Shown here: positions 7,814 to 18,954 of the stretch, one piece after another | Layout: each line of letters opens with the position of its first letter | Numbering within the stretch: position 1 is the stretch's first letter | DNA from: Bradyrhizobium sp. sGM-13 | GTDB taxonomy: Bacteria > Pseudomonadota > Alphaproteobacteria > Rhizobiales > Xanthobacteraceae | NCBI RefSeq assembly: GCF_018398875.1 | Contig: NZ_JAGWDK010000026.1 | Location: 1-64,000 of the forward strand | Direction: 5' to 3' | DNA: 64,000 nucleotides | Notes under the pieces: generated by a model | What the model was told of the DNA's origin: nothing | The model's database searches: none | Seen by the model: only the letters and a program-made list of their open reading frames with translations | Program-made: the position numbers and the translations under genes

Positions 7814-8545
7814 TCATGCCGCCTGCTGGCTGGCTTGCATCATCTGCAAGCTGCGCACGCGGCGGCGCAGGATCTCGTTGCGCATCGCCGCCAGGTGCAG
7901 CGTCATGAACAGCAGCGAGAAACCGACCGCCATCACGAGCAATGGAATCAGGAACGCCTTGTCGAGCGAAGGTCCGCCCATCCGCAGTACTGATGACGGT
8001 TGATGCAGCGTGTTCCACCAGTCGACCGAGAACTTGATGATCGGCAGGTTGATCGCGCCAACCAGCGTCAGCACGGCGGCGGCCCGTGCTGCCCGCGAAG
8101 GGTCCTCCACCGCACGCCATAGCGCCATCAGGCCGAGATACATCAGGAACAGGATTAGCACCGATGTGAGTCGCGCGTCCCATTCCCAATAGGTGCCCCA
8201 CATCGGCCGCCCCCACAGTGAACCCGTGACCAGCGCCAGAAACGTGAACGCCGCTCCGATCGGCGCGGCGGCCTTGGCCGCGACATCGGCGAGCGGATGC
8301 CGCCATACCAGCGTGCCCAGCGCGGCAACGCTCATGACGCCCCAGACGAACATCGAAAGCCACGCGTTCGGCACGTGAATGAACATGATCTTCACGGTGG
8401 CGCCCTGCTGGTAATCGTCGGGGGCCATCACCGCCTGATAGCAACCGACCAGCAAAAGGATCGCGGTCGCGCCCGCAAGCCACGGCAGCGCGCGCGCCGT
8501 CAGCGCGAGAAATTTCGAGGGATTGGCGAGGTCGATCAGCGTCAT
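7814..8545 (-). CDS. ccmC: Haem ABC transporter permease CcmC (CycZ)
   Basis: CcmC hands haem to the chaperone CcmE on the periplasmic side of the membrane. The 243-residue product has six hydrophobic helices and the tryptophan-rich haem-handling signature WGTYWEWDARLTS between helices 3 and 4. Conserved histidines lie in the periplasmic loops (FIHVPNAW near residue 55 and NTLHQPSS near 180). It is followed directly by ccmD. Upstream, 83 bases separate it from ccmB, a wider gap than elsewhere in the cluster. Confidence 0.95.
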   Translation of the reverse strand: MTLIDLANPSKFLALTARALPWLAGATAILLLVGCYQAVMAPDDYQQGATVKIMFIHVPNAWLSMFVWGVMSVAALGTLVWRHPLADVAAKAAAPIGAAFTFLALVTGSLWGRPMWGTYWEWDARLTSVLILFLMYLGLMALWRAVEDPSRAARAAAVLTLVGAINLPIIKFSVDWWNTLHQPSSVLRMGGPSLDKAFLIPLLVMAVGFSLLFMTLHLAAMRNEILRRRVRSLQMMQASQQAA

Positions 8546-8628
8546 GGCATCCTGATAGTCGTCAGCGGCGGAGCAGGCAATGCGGCATGGTTTGTTTCAC
8601 ATCCCCTCCGCCAGAGTTGATCGGCATA

Positions 8629-9297
8629 TCAGTCCAGACCGTGCCGCAGGCTGGCCGCAGCGGCAAACGGTCCGACCACGAAACTAACCAGCGAGAGCGC
8701 GCAAAGGATCGAAAACGGAGTTCCAAACGATAGCGGGCCGGCAATGGCCGCCTGCGAGGCTGCAACGCCGAAGATCAGCACCGGGATCGATAGCGGAAGC
8801 ACCAGCACCGCGAGCAGAAGGCCCCCGCGGTGCAATGTCACAGCGAGCGCCGCGCCGATCATGCCCGTGAACGTCAGCGCTGGCGTCCCCACCAGCAGGG
8901 TCAGCGCCACCGCCGAGGTCGCCGCGGCGTCGAGGTTGAGCAACAGCCCGAGCACGGGCGTCGCCGCGATCAGCGGCACGCCGGCTGCGAGCCAATGCGC
9001 CAGCGCTTTCGCGGCACATGCGAGTTCCAACGGTGTCCGCCCCATCACGATCAGGTCAAGCGAGCCGTCCTCATGATCGGCCGTGAACAGCCGATCGAGC
9101 GTGAGCAGGCTGGCCAACAGCGCGCCGAGCCAGAGTATGGCGGGGCCGAGCCGGGCCAACAGTGGTAGATCGGGCCCGATGGCAAACGGCATCAGCACTG
9201 TGACGGTGAGGAAGAACAGCACGCCGATCAGCGCCCCGCCGCCGACGCGGAGTGCGATTTTGATGTCCCGGCGAATCAGTGCGGCGAGGGGGGTCAC
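8629..9297 (-). CDS. ccmB: Haem exporter permease CcmB (CycW)
   Basis: CcmB is the membrane subunit paired with the CcmA ATPase. The 222-residue product has about six transmembrane segments and the family features LIRRDIKIALR near the start and DHEDGSLDLIVMGRTPLE in the first cytoplasmic loop. The start is GTG at 9297, which overlaps the ccmA stop (GTGA), giving tight coupling. A much longer in-frame extension upstream is just the alternative frame of ccmA and is not coding. Confidence 0.93.
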   Translation of the reverse strand: MTPLAALIRRDIKIALRVGGGALIGVLFFLTVTVLMPFAIGPDLPLLARLGPAILWLGALLASLLTLDRLFTADHEDGSLDLIVMGRTPLELACAAKALAHWLAAGVPLIAATPVLGLLLNLDAAATSAVALTLLVGTPALTFTGMIGAALAVTLHRGGLLLAVLVLPLSIPVLIFGVAASQAAIAGPLSFGTPFSILCALSLVSFVVGPFAAAASLRHGLD

Positions 9298-9896
9298 TTC
9301 CCGCCCCCCATCCGCAGTTCGCTCGCTTCGATCCCGAGCGGTGTGTGGGTAGCCGCAACAATGATCCCGCCGCTGGCCAGATGCTCGCGCATCACGCCCA
9401 CGAATAGTCCCTGTCCGGCGGTATCGAGCGCTGATGTCGGCTCGTCCAATAGCCAGACCGGCCGCCGTACCACCAGCAGCCGCGCGATCGACAGCCGGCG
9501 CCGCTGGCCGGCCGAGAGGAATGCCGCCGGCAGATAAGTGGCGTGGCCGAGCCCCACAGCGGTGAGGCACTCTTTGACGTCGCCGGTCGCCCCACCGAGA
9601 AAATCCCGCCAGAACGACAGGTTTTCCGCAACGCTCAGCGCAGGCTTCAATGCATCGCGGTGGCCCAGATAGTGGGATTGCTCCGGCAAGGTCAGCTCGG
9701 CCTCGCCACCTTCCAGGCCGATCGATCCGCCACCCGGCACCAGGAGACCCGCGATGAGGCGCAACAGCGAGGTCTTGCCCGAGCCGTTCGGGCCGACCAC
9801 GGCCAGCACTTCGCCGGAAGCGGCCGCGAAATCGAGGCCCGAGAACACCTCTCGGCCGCCTCTGACACAACTGATTTGGCGCCCCGAGAGCCGCAT
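9294..9896 (-). CDS. ccmA: Haem exporter ATP-binding protein CcmA (CycV)
   Basis: This is the ATPase of the CcmABCD complex, whose ATP hydrolysis drives release of holo-CcmE. The 200-residue product has Walker A GPNGSGKTS (residues 35-43), a signature LSAGQRRRLSIAR, Walker B VWLLDEPTSALD and a switch histidine in AATHT. It is the first gene of the ccm cluster and is divergent from acnA across a 225-base gap that carries an ICE-box-like palindrome. The adjacency of acnA and these cyc/ccm genes is known in B. japonicum. Confidence 0.95.
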   Translation of the reverse strand: MRLSGRQISCVRGGREVFSGLDFAAASGEVLAVVGPNGSGKTSLLRLIAGLLVPGGGSIGLEGGEAELTLPEQSHYLGHRDALKPALSVAENLSFWRDFLGGATGDVKECLTAVGLGHATYLPAAFLSAGQRRRLSIARLLVVRRPVWLLDEPTSALDTAGQGLFVGVMREHLASGGIIVAATHTPLGIEASELRMGGGK

Positions 9897-9990
9897 TTTG
9901 CTTCGTCACAGCCCTCTGAAATTGATGGGTAGCGCGTCAGAATTTGTGGGTACCGCATTGCTGCAGCACGTTTGTCGCTGTGGCGGCGCT

Positions 9991-10007
9991 TCTAGAAAGA
10001 TTCTATA
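9991..10007. promoter_or_regulatory. Candidate Irr-binding ICE box upstream of acnA
   Basis: TCTAGAAAGATTCTATA matches the ICE consensus TTTAGAA-N3-TTCTAAA at 12 of 14 fixed positions, with a perfect TAGAA/TTCTA core. Irr is the haem-responsive iron regulator of Rhizobiales, and aconitase is a known class of target in Bradyrhizobium. The site is 115 bases before the acnA start codon and about 95 before the divergent ccmA start, so either gene could be controlled. Its right half overlaps a possible -10 element TATAAG. Confidence 0.65.
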
Positions 10008-10080
10008 AGCCCGGAACTTGATGCAGCACACAATCGGCGGCTGCAAGCCAAGAAGCCAGCCTTCCGCTGACGGTGTTAAA

Positions 10081-10100
10081 ATACCCTTGCCGGGTATAAC
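10081..10100 (+). promoter_or_regulatory. Inverted repeat and possible -10 element before acnA
   Basis: ATACCC-TTGCC-GGGTAT is a perfect 6-base inverted repeat that overlaps a TATAAC hexamer 22 bases upstream of the acnA ATG. It could be a promoter with an overlapping operator or a hairpin in the leader. No convincing -35 element stands 17 bases upstream, so the promoter call is weak. Confidence 0.35.
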
Positions 10101-10121
10101 TAGAATTTGGGATTTCCTGAC

Positions 10122-12842
<2,721 letters not shown>

Positions 12843-12862
12843 CGCGGATTTGTGATCGGTGC

Positions 12863-12918
12863 CTCACTTCGAAGTGAGTAGCGAGCAAGGAGAAGGCGGC
12901 CTATGACAGGGCCGCTTT
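12863..12918 (+). terminator. Palindrome and hairpin downstream of acnA
   Basis: A perfect 16-base palindrome CTCACTTCGAAGTGAG (12863-12878) is followed by a hairpin AAGgCGGCC/GGCCGCTT (12893-12918) ending in TTT. The second hairpin is the better terminator candidate for acnA. The palindrome could instead be a protein-binding site. Confidence 0.45.
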
Positions 12919-13000
12919 CGTGCGTCTGGGGCACACCTTTGGGATATCAAATCATGCCCCGTACAAATACGGATGGAAAACGCTACGCCTGGTTCGCACG

Positions 13001-13762
13001 ATGACAGCGATGATGGCCTACAACTGCATATCGCGATGGTCCGGCGCGCTCGGCGTCTGCGCGATCATCGCCATCATCCGCCCGGCTCATGCCGATCCGC
13101 GCACCGTGGTCGAATTGTTCACCTCGCAAGGCTGTTCGTCGTGCCCGCCGGCCGACCAGATCGTCGGCGAGCTCGCCAAGGATCCGTCCATCATCGCGCT
13201 GAGCATGCCGATCGACTACTGGGACTATCTTGGCTGGAAGGACACGCTGGCGGACTCGCGTTTCAGCGCGCGTCAGAAGGCCTATTCGCATGTGCGTGGC
13301 GATCGTAACCTCTACACGCCGCAGATGATCGTCAACGGCTCGGCGCAGGTGATCGGCAGCGATCGCGCCGCCATCGAAAGCGCCATCAAGAATACCAGCA
13401 AGACTGAAGGCGTGATGTCGGTGCCGGTTAAGATGACGTTGTCCGGCAAGCTGCTCAGTATCTCGGTAGAGGCGAGCAAGGTGCCGACGGCGGGCCGGGG
13501 CGAAGTCTGGATCTGCTCGGTCTCGAAGGCGGTGCCGATCTCGATCGGGCGCGGCGAGAATCGCGGCCAGCAACTCACCTACTACAACGTGGTACGCAAC
13601 CTCGTGAAGGTCGGCGACTGGGACGGCGGTTCGGGAAGCTGGACCATTCCGCTTGAAAATATTTCACGCGACGGCGTGGACGCCGCGGTCGTCTACGTCC
13701 AGGACGGCAGTCGCGACAAGCCGGGCGCGATGCTCGGCGCCGCCATGACTGCGCTGCGCTAG
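13001..13762 (+). CDS. Secreted DUF1223 (thioredoxin-fold) protein
   Basis: The product has an N-terminal hydrophobic signal (about residues 12-28, ending AHA-D) followed by VVELFTSQGCSSCPPAD, the hallmark of the DUF1223 family. This is a thioredoxin-like fold with a CxxC pair. The reading frame is intact for about 250 residues, and family members are periplasmic or cell-surface proteins of unknown substrate. Three in-frame ATGs (13001, 13010, 13013) could start the signal peptide; none has a strong Shine-Dalgarno, so the exact start is uncertain. It stands alone. Confidence 0.85.
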   Translation: MTAMMAYNCISRWSGALGVCAIIAIIRPAHADPRTVVELFTSQGCSSCPPADQIVGELAKDPSIIALSMPIDYWDYLGWKDTLADSRFSARQKAYSHVRGDRNLYTPQMIVNGSAQVIGSDRAAIESAIKNTSKTEGVMSVPVKMTLSGKLLSISVEASKVPTAGRGEVWICSVSKAVPISIGRGENRGQQLTYYNVVRNLVKVGDWDGGSGSWTIPLENISRDGVDAAVVYVQDGSRDKPGAMLGAAMTALR

Positions 13763-14182
13763 TTGGCTCCGGGCTACGGGGCCTAGCTTTTCTCTGAATT
13801 AGCGTCGCACAATCGGCGAAGTCAGAGCCGCGCGTGACATCCGCGAGAACAGTCCCCCAAACGAAAAAGGACCAACTTTCGTTGGCCCAGTATCGGGATT
13901 AACTCCCTCCTGCGAACAGGCCCGATCCCGACGGCCCCGGGGGGCTGGGGGCTGAGGAATCCGGAACCGAAAGGACCGGGCCAACGCAGGATTTTCTTTT
14001 CGCAATCTAGCGGGGCGGACGGTTGGCGGAAGTAGGGCAGCAATAAGATTCCGCTAACGATCCCGTGAATCGATATTTCCAGCGATATCGAGCCATCCGC
14101 CGCAGTTTCCTTCGTATTTACACCCCCTTGCGGCGTCCTGCGGTTAGCGCGATCATGTAAATTGGATGACAGGAGGCGCTCC
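13763..14182. other. Non-coding gap of 420 bases with small hairpins
   Basis: No convincing gene is seen on either strand; open frames here lack family resemblance and extend antisense into the next gene. It contains an inverted repeat AACGAAA/TTTCGTT (13860-13883) enclosing a CCAAC/GTTGG hairpin, and ATCGGG/CCCGAT arms further on. These could be a terminator or a structured leader. No promoter could be assigned with confidence. Confidence 0.5.
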
Positions 14183-14554
14183 ATGACCCTGATATCGGAG
14201 GACATCGATCCGAGCGATAGCCGCGCAGTGGCGCGCGTCGCCACTGCGAGCACGCCGCCGAATCGCATCACGTTCAATCGTCTCGAACTCAACCGTATCC
14301 TCAATCTGTATGGGCGCATGGTCGCCGACGGAGAGTGGCGCGACTATGCCATCGACTTTCTGAAAGACCGCGCGGTGTTCTCCGTATTCCGCCGCGCTTC
14401 CGAAGTTCCGATCTACCGCATCGAGAAAGATCCGCGGCTCGCGCGCAAGCAGGGCATGTACAGCGTGATCTCGGCGACCGGACTGATCCTGCGTCGCGGC
14501 CACGAGCTCGAACGCGTGCTGCTGGTAATCGACCGCAAGCTGGCGGTGGTGTAG
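14183..14554 (+). CDS. DUF2794 protein
   Basis: The 123-residue cytoplasmic product matches the DUF2794 family of alphaproteobacteria, with FNRLELNRILNLYGRMVADGEWRDYAIDFL and the middle YRIEKDP. The function is unknown. A near-perfect Shine-Dalgarno AGGAGG lies at 14171-14176, 6 bases before the ATG, suggesting high translation. It is isolated between a long non-coding gap and a small repeat, so it is probably its own transcription unit. Confidence 0.88.
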   Translation: MTLISEDIDPSDSRAVARVATASTPPNRITFNRLELNRILNLYGRMVADGEWRDYAIDFLKDRAVFSVFRRASEVPIYRIEKDPRLARKQGMYSVISATGLILRRGHELERVLLVIDRKLAVV

Positions 14555-14567
14555 GCGGGCCGCTGTA

Positions 14568-14602
14568 GGGTGGGCAAAGGCGCACTTGCGCCGTGCCCAC
14601 CA
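14568..14602. repeat. Small palindromic element GGTGGGCA/TGCCCACC
   Basis: Arms GGTGGGCA and TGCCCACC enclose a second hairpin GGCGC-ACTT-GCGCC. It lies 14 bases after the DUF2794 stop. It may end that transcript; there is no T run on either side. The form resembles short repeats common in Bradyrhizobium intergenic DNA. Confidence 0.55.
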
Positions 14603-14724
14603 TCTCTCCCTGGACTGCTACCCTGCGAGCCGGGGCCCATTCTACTTTGCATGGGGTTGTTTTCGCGATTTTGAGTCTGGGCCCTGCCGGTGTACCGCGA
14701 AAGAGGCGCCACGCGTTATCCAGT

Positions 14725-15255
14725 CTACGAAGCGGGGACCGTCGTGCTGCCTTCGCCCAGCGCGCGCTGCATCATGACCGTGTCCAGCCAGCGGCCGAAC
14801 TTGAGGCCGACGCTGGGATGCGTCCCGATCATCTGGAAGCCGCATTTGGTGTGAACGCCGATCGAGCCGGCATTGGCGGAGTCGCCGATGACCGCGATCA
14901 TCTGCCGGTAGCCGCGCGCCTCGCATTCGGCGATCAGCCGCTGCATCAGTTGCAGGCCGATGCCGCGCCGGTGCGTGGCCGGCTTCAAATAGACCGAATT
15001 CTCCACCGTGAAGCGGTAGGCCGGCCGTGGCCGGTAGGGGCCGGCATAGGCGTATCCGATCACCTGGCCTTCGACGACGGCGACCAAATAGGGAAAGCCG
15101 CCATCCGACAGCGTCCTGAACCGCCGGGTCATTTCGGCGAGGTCGGGCGGGACGAGTTCGAACGTAGCGGTGCCGTAGCGCACAGCGTGCTCGTAGATCT
15201 CGGTGATGGCGGGGAGGTCGGCCTCGGTGGCAGGCCGGATTTCATGCGTGGACAT
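14725..15255 (-). CDS. GNAT N-acetyltransferase (phosphinothricin acetyltransferase-like)
   Basis: The 176-residue product matches the Pat/YncA branch of GNAT acetyltransferases: EIRPATEADLPAITEIYEHAV at the start, YAYAGPYRPRPAYRFTVENSVYL in the middle, and the acetyl-CoA loop RRGIGLQLM. Such enzymes acetylate phosphinothricin, methionine sulfoximine or similar amino-acid analogues; the real substrate is unknown. An upstream in-frame start at 15303 runs into the terminator of the neighbouring gene, so I chose the ATG at 15255. Confidence 0.88.
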   Translation of the reverse strand: MSTHEIRPATEADLPAITEIYEHAVRYGTATFELVPPDLAEMTRRFRTLSDGGFPYLVAVVEGQVIGYAYAGPYRPRPAYRFTVENSVYLKPATHRRGIGLQLMQRLIAECEARGYRQMIAVIGDSANAGSIGVHTKCGFQMIGTHPSVGLKFGRWLDTVMMQRALGEGSTTVPAS

Positions 15256-15286
15256 GCCGGCAGGATATTTTTGCTGCGCGCAAAAG

Positions 15287-15320
15287 AAAAGCCCCGGCCG
15301 CAAGGCCGGGGCTTCAACTC
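15287..15320 (-). terminator. Rho-independent terminator of the BI-1 family gene
   Basis: Read on the minus strand, GAAGCCCCGGCC and GGCCGGGGCTT form a perfect GC-rich stem around a TTGC loop, followed by TTTTCTTTT. It lies 19 bases beyond the stop codon at 15339 and before the acetyltransferase start. Confidence 0.9.
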
Positions 15321-15338
15321 ATACCTGGTCGGTAGCGC

Positions 15339-16130
15339 TTATTCGCGCTGGCCGAGTAGCTGCAACAGCAGCGTGAACAGGTTGATGAAGTTCAGGTAGA
15401 GGGACAGCGCACCGGTAATCGCCGCTTTCTCAGCAATCTCGCCGCCCTCCGAGGCGTAGCCGTAGATGTACTCGTTCTTCAGCCGCTGGGTATCCCAGGC
15501 GGTGAGGCCCGCGAACACCAGCACGCCGACCACCGAGACGATGAACTGCAGCATCGAGCTTGCCAGGAACAGGTTGACCAGGCTCGCGATGATGACACCG
15601 ATCAGGCCCATGAACAGGAACGACCCCATGCCGCTCATGTCACGCTTGGTGGTGTAGCCGTAGAGGCTCAGTGCGCCGAAGGTCGCCGCGGTGATGAAGA
15701 ACACCCGGACGATCGAGGTGTGCGTATACACCAGGAAGATCGACGACAGCGAAATGCCCATCAGCGCCGAGAAGGCCCAGAACAGCAATTGTGCTGTCGC
15801 AGGCCGCAGCCGGTTGATGCCGAACGAGATCGCGAACACCATCGCCAGCGGCGCGAGGATGAACAGCCACTTCAGCGGGCTGACATACATCGCGTAGCCG
15901 AACTGCGTCAGGTAGGCGTTGCCGAATCTGGCAGCGGCCCCGGCCTGGTCGGTCGTCACCGCGGCCATGTAGACGCCGAGCGCCGCGAGGCCGGTGATCG
16001 CCAGGCCGATGCTCATGTAGTTGTAGATGCGCAGCATGTAGGCGCGCAGACCGGCATCGACGGCCGCGGCGTCAACGCGTCCGGCAGCCCGGCCGAAAGG
16101 AGATACGTAGTTACGGTCTAGGTCCGACAT
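15339..16130 (-). CDS. ybhL: Bax inhibitor-1/YbhL family membrane protein
   Basis: The 263-residue product has about seven hydrophobic helices and the family features FINLFTLLLQLLG at the C-terminus, with an Asp-containing final segment. Family members include YccA, YbhL and the calcium-leak protein BsYetJ; the bacterial role is membrane protein quality control or ion leak. It is a single-gene unit: a strong terminator follows and a hairpin-containing leader precedes the ATG at 16130. The symbol ybhL is used by family only. Confidence 0.9.
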   Translation of the reverse strand: MSDLDRNYVSPFGRAAGRVDAAAVDAGLRAYMLRIYNYMSIGLAITGLAALGVYMAAVTTDQAGAAARFGNAYLTQFGYAMYVSPLKWLFILAPLAMVFAISFGINRLRPATAQLLFWAFSALMGISLSSIFLVYTHTSIVRVFFITAATFGALSLYGYTTKRDMSGMGSFLFMGLIGVIIASLVNLFLASSMLQFIVSVVGVLVFAGLTAWDTQRLKNEYIYGYASEGGEIAEKAAITGALSLYLNFINLFTLLLQLLGQRE

Positions 16131-16151
16131 GGTCGAATTCCCGTTGGTTGC

Positions 16152-16182
16152 CCGGCGGAGCGCAAGGGGTTTGCGGCGCCGG
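16152..16182 (-). ncRNA. Candidate ybhL-type leader RNA hairpin
   Basis: On the minus strand CCGGCG pairs with CGCCGG and inside it CGCAA pairs with TTGCG around an ACCCC loop, just 22 bases before the start of the BI-1/YbhL gene. A conserved leader RNA called the ybhL motif was reported upstream of this gene in Rhizobiales. The context and the nested hairpin fit; I could not compare with the covariance model. Confidence 0.5.
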
Positions 16183-16214
16183 TTGGATTTCTATCTCAGA
16201 TGTCCCGATCTGCC

Positions 16215-16240
16215 GACGTTAATACTACGAATATTACGTC
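16215..16240. promoter_or_regulatory. AT-rich inverted repeat upstream of the BI-1 family gene
   Basis: GACGTTAATA and TATTACGTC form an inverted repeat (one unpaired T) around CTACGAA, 85 bases upstream of the start at 16130. The region is AT-rich against its surroundings. On the minus strand a TTGATG and a TATTAA lie 15 bases apart, so a promoter with an overlapping operator is possible. Confidence 0.4.
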
Positions 16241-16383
16241 ATCAACCCGGTCAACTGATCTTGGCTGGTATGTGGGAAACTAGCACATTCGATGCAAGCT
16301 TCCACGCGCGGCTGAATGTCGCTTCTCGCGGCGATTTCCGGGTAAAGGCAGTATTAACCCCGGCCTTTCGCCGCTACAAATTG

Positions 16384-18954
16384 TCACAAATTCCGTAACA
16401 CGCTGGCCGGCTTTTGGTTCAGGGCCAACAACGTTCCGGCGAGCCCCAGCCCCACCGTGACGATCAGGGCGGCTGCGACCACCCCGGCCGCGCTGCCGGC
16501 CTGCCAGATGAAGCCGAGCGTCATCAGCCTGGTCACGATCAGCCACGCCGCGATCGAGCCCGCGATCACGCCGAATATGGCCGTCGCGAGGCCGATCATG
16601 AGGTACTCGAGCGCATAGGCCCCGAGCAGACGCACCCGGGTTGCGCCGAGCGTCTTCAGGATGACCGCATCATAGACCCGGTGGCGATGGCCGGCGGCGA
16701 GCGCGCCGCCGAGCACCAGGATCGCCGAGATCAGGGTCACCGCGCTGGCGCCGCGGATGGCGAGCACGAGGTTGGTGACGACGGTGCCGACGGTCTCGAG
16801 CGCTTCGCGGACCCGAACGCTGGTCACCATCGGAAAGGCGTCCGCCACCTGCTTGATGATTCGGGCGTCGCCTGCCGGGTCGGGGTGGACCTCGGATAGG
16901 GTCGCGACATGGCTGTGCGGCGCGCCCTTGAAGGCGTTGGGCGAGAACACCAGCACGAAATTGATGCCGAGCCCCTGCCAGTCGACGTTGCGCAGATTGC
17001 CGATTTTGGCCGGGATGTCGCGGCCGAGCACGTTGACGACGATCTCGTCGCCGATCTTGAGCTTCAGCCCGTCGGCGATCTTCTTCTCCAGCGAGACCAG
17101 CGGCGGCCCCTTATAGTCCGCGCTCCACCATTCGCCTTCGACCACCTTCGAGCCTTTTGGAACTTCGCTGGTATAGGTCAGGCCGCGGTCACTCTGCAGC
17201 ACCCATTCGGTATCCTGCGAGGGCTTGAGTTCGTCCGCCTTGACGCCGCGGGCGGCAACGATGCGCCCGCGCAGCATGGGCACGTCGTCGACGGTGGATT
17301 GCGGCGCGATCTGCTTGAGGAAGGCGCCGAAGCGGTCGGCGTCGGCGGTCGGAATGTCGATGAAGTAGAACGAGGGCGCGCGCTCCGGCAGTGCGGCCAG
17401 GAACTGCCGGCGCAGATTGCCGTCGATCTGGGTGATGGTGACGAGGACCGCGAGCCCAAGCCCGAGCGACATCACAACCGACGGCGTCAGCGCCCCGGGC
17501 CGGTAGATATTGGCGATCGCCAGCCGCAGCATGGTGATGCTGGACCGCGGCAGGCGCCGCGCCAGCGCCATCAGGCCGGCGGCGACGCCGCGCAACAGCG
17601 CAAACACCGCAACCGAAGCAACGACGAACACGGCGGCGACCCGCTTGTCATAGGCCAGCCCGATCGCGACCGCGACCAGGAGCACGATCACCACGGCCAT
17701 CAGCGCGAGATAGCTCCAGCGCGGGCGGTGCCATTCGCGGGCGACCTCTTCGCGGAACAATGCCGCGACCGGGACATCATGGACCCGGCCGAGCGGCCAC
17801 AGCCCGAAAGCGAGCGCGGTGAGCAGGCCGTAGAGGAACGAAAGCGCCAGCTCGTCGGCGTGCAGGGCAGGGATCACCGGTAGCGGCAGCAGCTTGCCGA
17901 ACAGGCCGACGATGACAAACGGCAAGGCCGCGCCGGCGGCAAGCCCGATCATCGAGCCGATCCCGGCGAGCACGATCACCTGCGTCAGGTAGATGGTGAA
18001 GACGTCGCGCCCGGTGGCGCCCAGCGCCTTGAACGAGGCGATGACGTCGCGGCGGCGATCGATATGGCTCTTGACGGCGTTGGCGACGCCGACGCCGCCG
18101 ACCAGAAGGGCCGCGAGGCCAACCAGCGTCAGGAATTGCGTGAAGCGGTTGATGGTGCGTTCGAGCTGCGGCGAGGCATTGTCGCGGCTGCGGATCCACC
18201 AGCCGGCTTCCGGCAAGGCACTCCGGGCGCTGTTAACCAACTGGGCGGCGGCGCGTTCGTCGGCCGCATTGTCCGGCAATTTTACCCGGTACATCCAGCG
18301 CACCAGGCTGCCTGGCTGCAGCAATCCGCTGGCGCGCAGGCTCTGCTCGCTGACCAATACGCGTGGCCCCAGGCCGACATTGCCGGCGAGCTTGTCCGGC
18401 TCGGCGCCAACCACGCTGCGAATCTGGACCGTGGCATTGCCGATGCCGATGCGGTCGCCGAGCTTGAGATCGAGCCGCGCCAGCAGGGTGGAATCGACCG
18501 CAGCGCCGAACGCGCCGTCGCGTTCAGCGAGCAGATCCGACATCGGCATCTGGGGATCAAGCGTCAACTGTCCGAGCATCGGATAGTTGCCGTCGACCGC
18601 CTTGAGTTCGACCAGCGCCAGCTTGCCGTCGCTGGCGCGGGCCATCACCCGCAGCGCGGCCGCAACCGACACTTGGCCCCGCGCGCGCAGGAAGGCGAGT
18701 TCCTCCGGCTTGGCTTCGCGCTGGATCAGCGAGAATGCGACGTCGCCGCCGAGCAATGTGCGGCCCTCGCGGGTCAGACCCTCGCTCAGGCTTGCCGCCA
18801 CCGAGCCGACGCCGGCGATTGCCATGACGCCGAGCGCGATGCAGGCGATGAAGACGTAAAAGCCACGCAGGCCGCCGCGCAATTCGCGAAGCGCGTAACG
18901 CAGCGCCAGCGAGGATGCGCGACTCTTGCAGACCGGCTCGGAAATCGCCGTCAT
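16384..18954 (-). CDS. ABC transporter permease, YbbP/FtsX type
   Basis: The 856-residue product has an N-terminal helix (about 30-55), a periplasmic domain, a block of helices around 265-440, a second periplasmic domain, and a final set of helices at the C-terminus. This is the duplicated FtsX/MacB-like permease layout of YbbP. It overlaps the start of the partner ATPase by 4 bases (ATGA), so the two are co-translated. In E. coli the ybbA-ybbP pair is also next to a divergent tesA, as here; the cargo is unknown, with lipid or lipoprotein handling suspected for the class. Confidence 0.9.
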   Translation of the reverse strand: MTAISEPVCKSRASSLALRYALRELRGGLRGFYVFIACIALGVMAIAGVGSVAASLSEGLTREGRTLLGGDVAFSLIQREAKPEELAFLRARGQVSVAAALRVMARASDGKLALVELKAVDGNYPMLGQLTLDPQMPMSDLLAERDGAFGAAVDSTLLARLDLKLGDRIGIGNATVQIRSVVGAEPDKLAGNVGLGPRVLVSEQSLRASGLLQPGSLVRWMYRVKLPDNAADERAAAQLVNSARSALPEAGWWIRSRDNASPQLERTINRFTQFLTLVGLAALLVGGVGVANAVKSHIDRRRDVIASFKALGATGRDVFTIYLTQVIVLAGIGSMIGLAAGAALPFVIVGLFGKLLPLPVIPALHADELALSFLYGLLTALAFGLWPLGRVHDVPVAALFREEVAREWHRPRWSYLALMAVVIVLLVAVAIGLAYDKRVAAVFVVASVAVFALLRGVAAGLMALARRLPRSSITMLRLAIANIYRPGALTPSVVMSLGLGLAVLVTITQIDGNLRRQFLAALPERAPSFYFIDIPTADADRFGAFLKQIAPQSTVDDVPMLRGRIVAARGVKADELKPSQDTEWVLQSDRGLTYTSEVPKGSKVVEGEWWSADYKGPPLVSLEKKIADGLKLKIGDEIVVNVLGRDIPAKIGNLRNVDWQGLGINFVLVFSPNAFKGAPHSHVATLSEVHPDPAGDARIIKQVADAFPMVTSVRVREALETVGTVVTNLVLAIRGASAVTLISAILVLGGALAAGHRHRVYDAVILKTLGATRVRLLGAYALEYLMIGLATAIFGVIAGSIAAWLIVTRLMTLGFIWQAGSAAGVVAAALIVTVGLGLAGTLLALNQKPASVLRNL

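Noticed and set aside
8629..9909. A 426-codon frame that includes ccmB
   Set aside because: Only the part from GTG 9297 is CcmB; the upstream part is an alternative frame of ccmA and not a fusion protein.
13822..14319. A 165-codon minus-strand frame over the gap and DUF2794
   Set aside because: It overlaps the well-supported DUF2794 gene and has no Shine-Dalgarno or family resemblance.
16129..16398. An 89-codon plus-strand frame in the gap upstream of the BI-1 gene
   Set aside because: It overlaps the leader hairpin and the AT-rich palindrome and has no Shine-Dalgarno or known sequence pattern.
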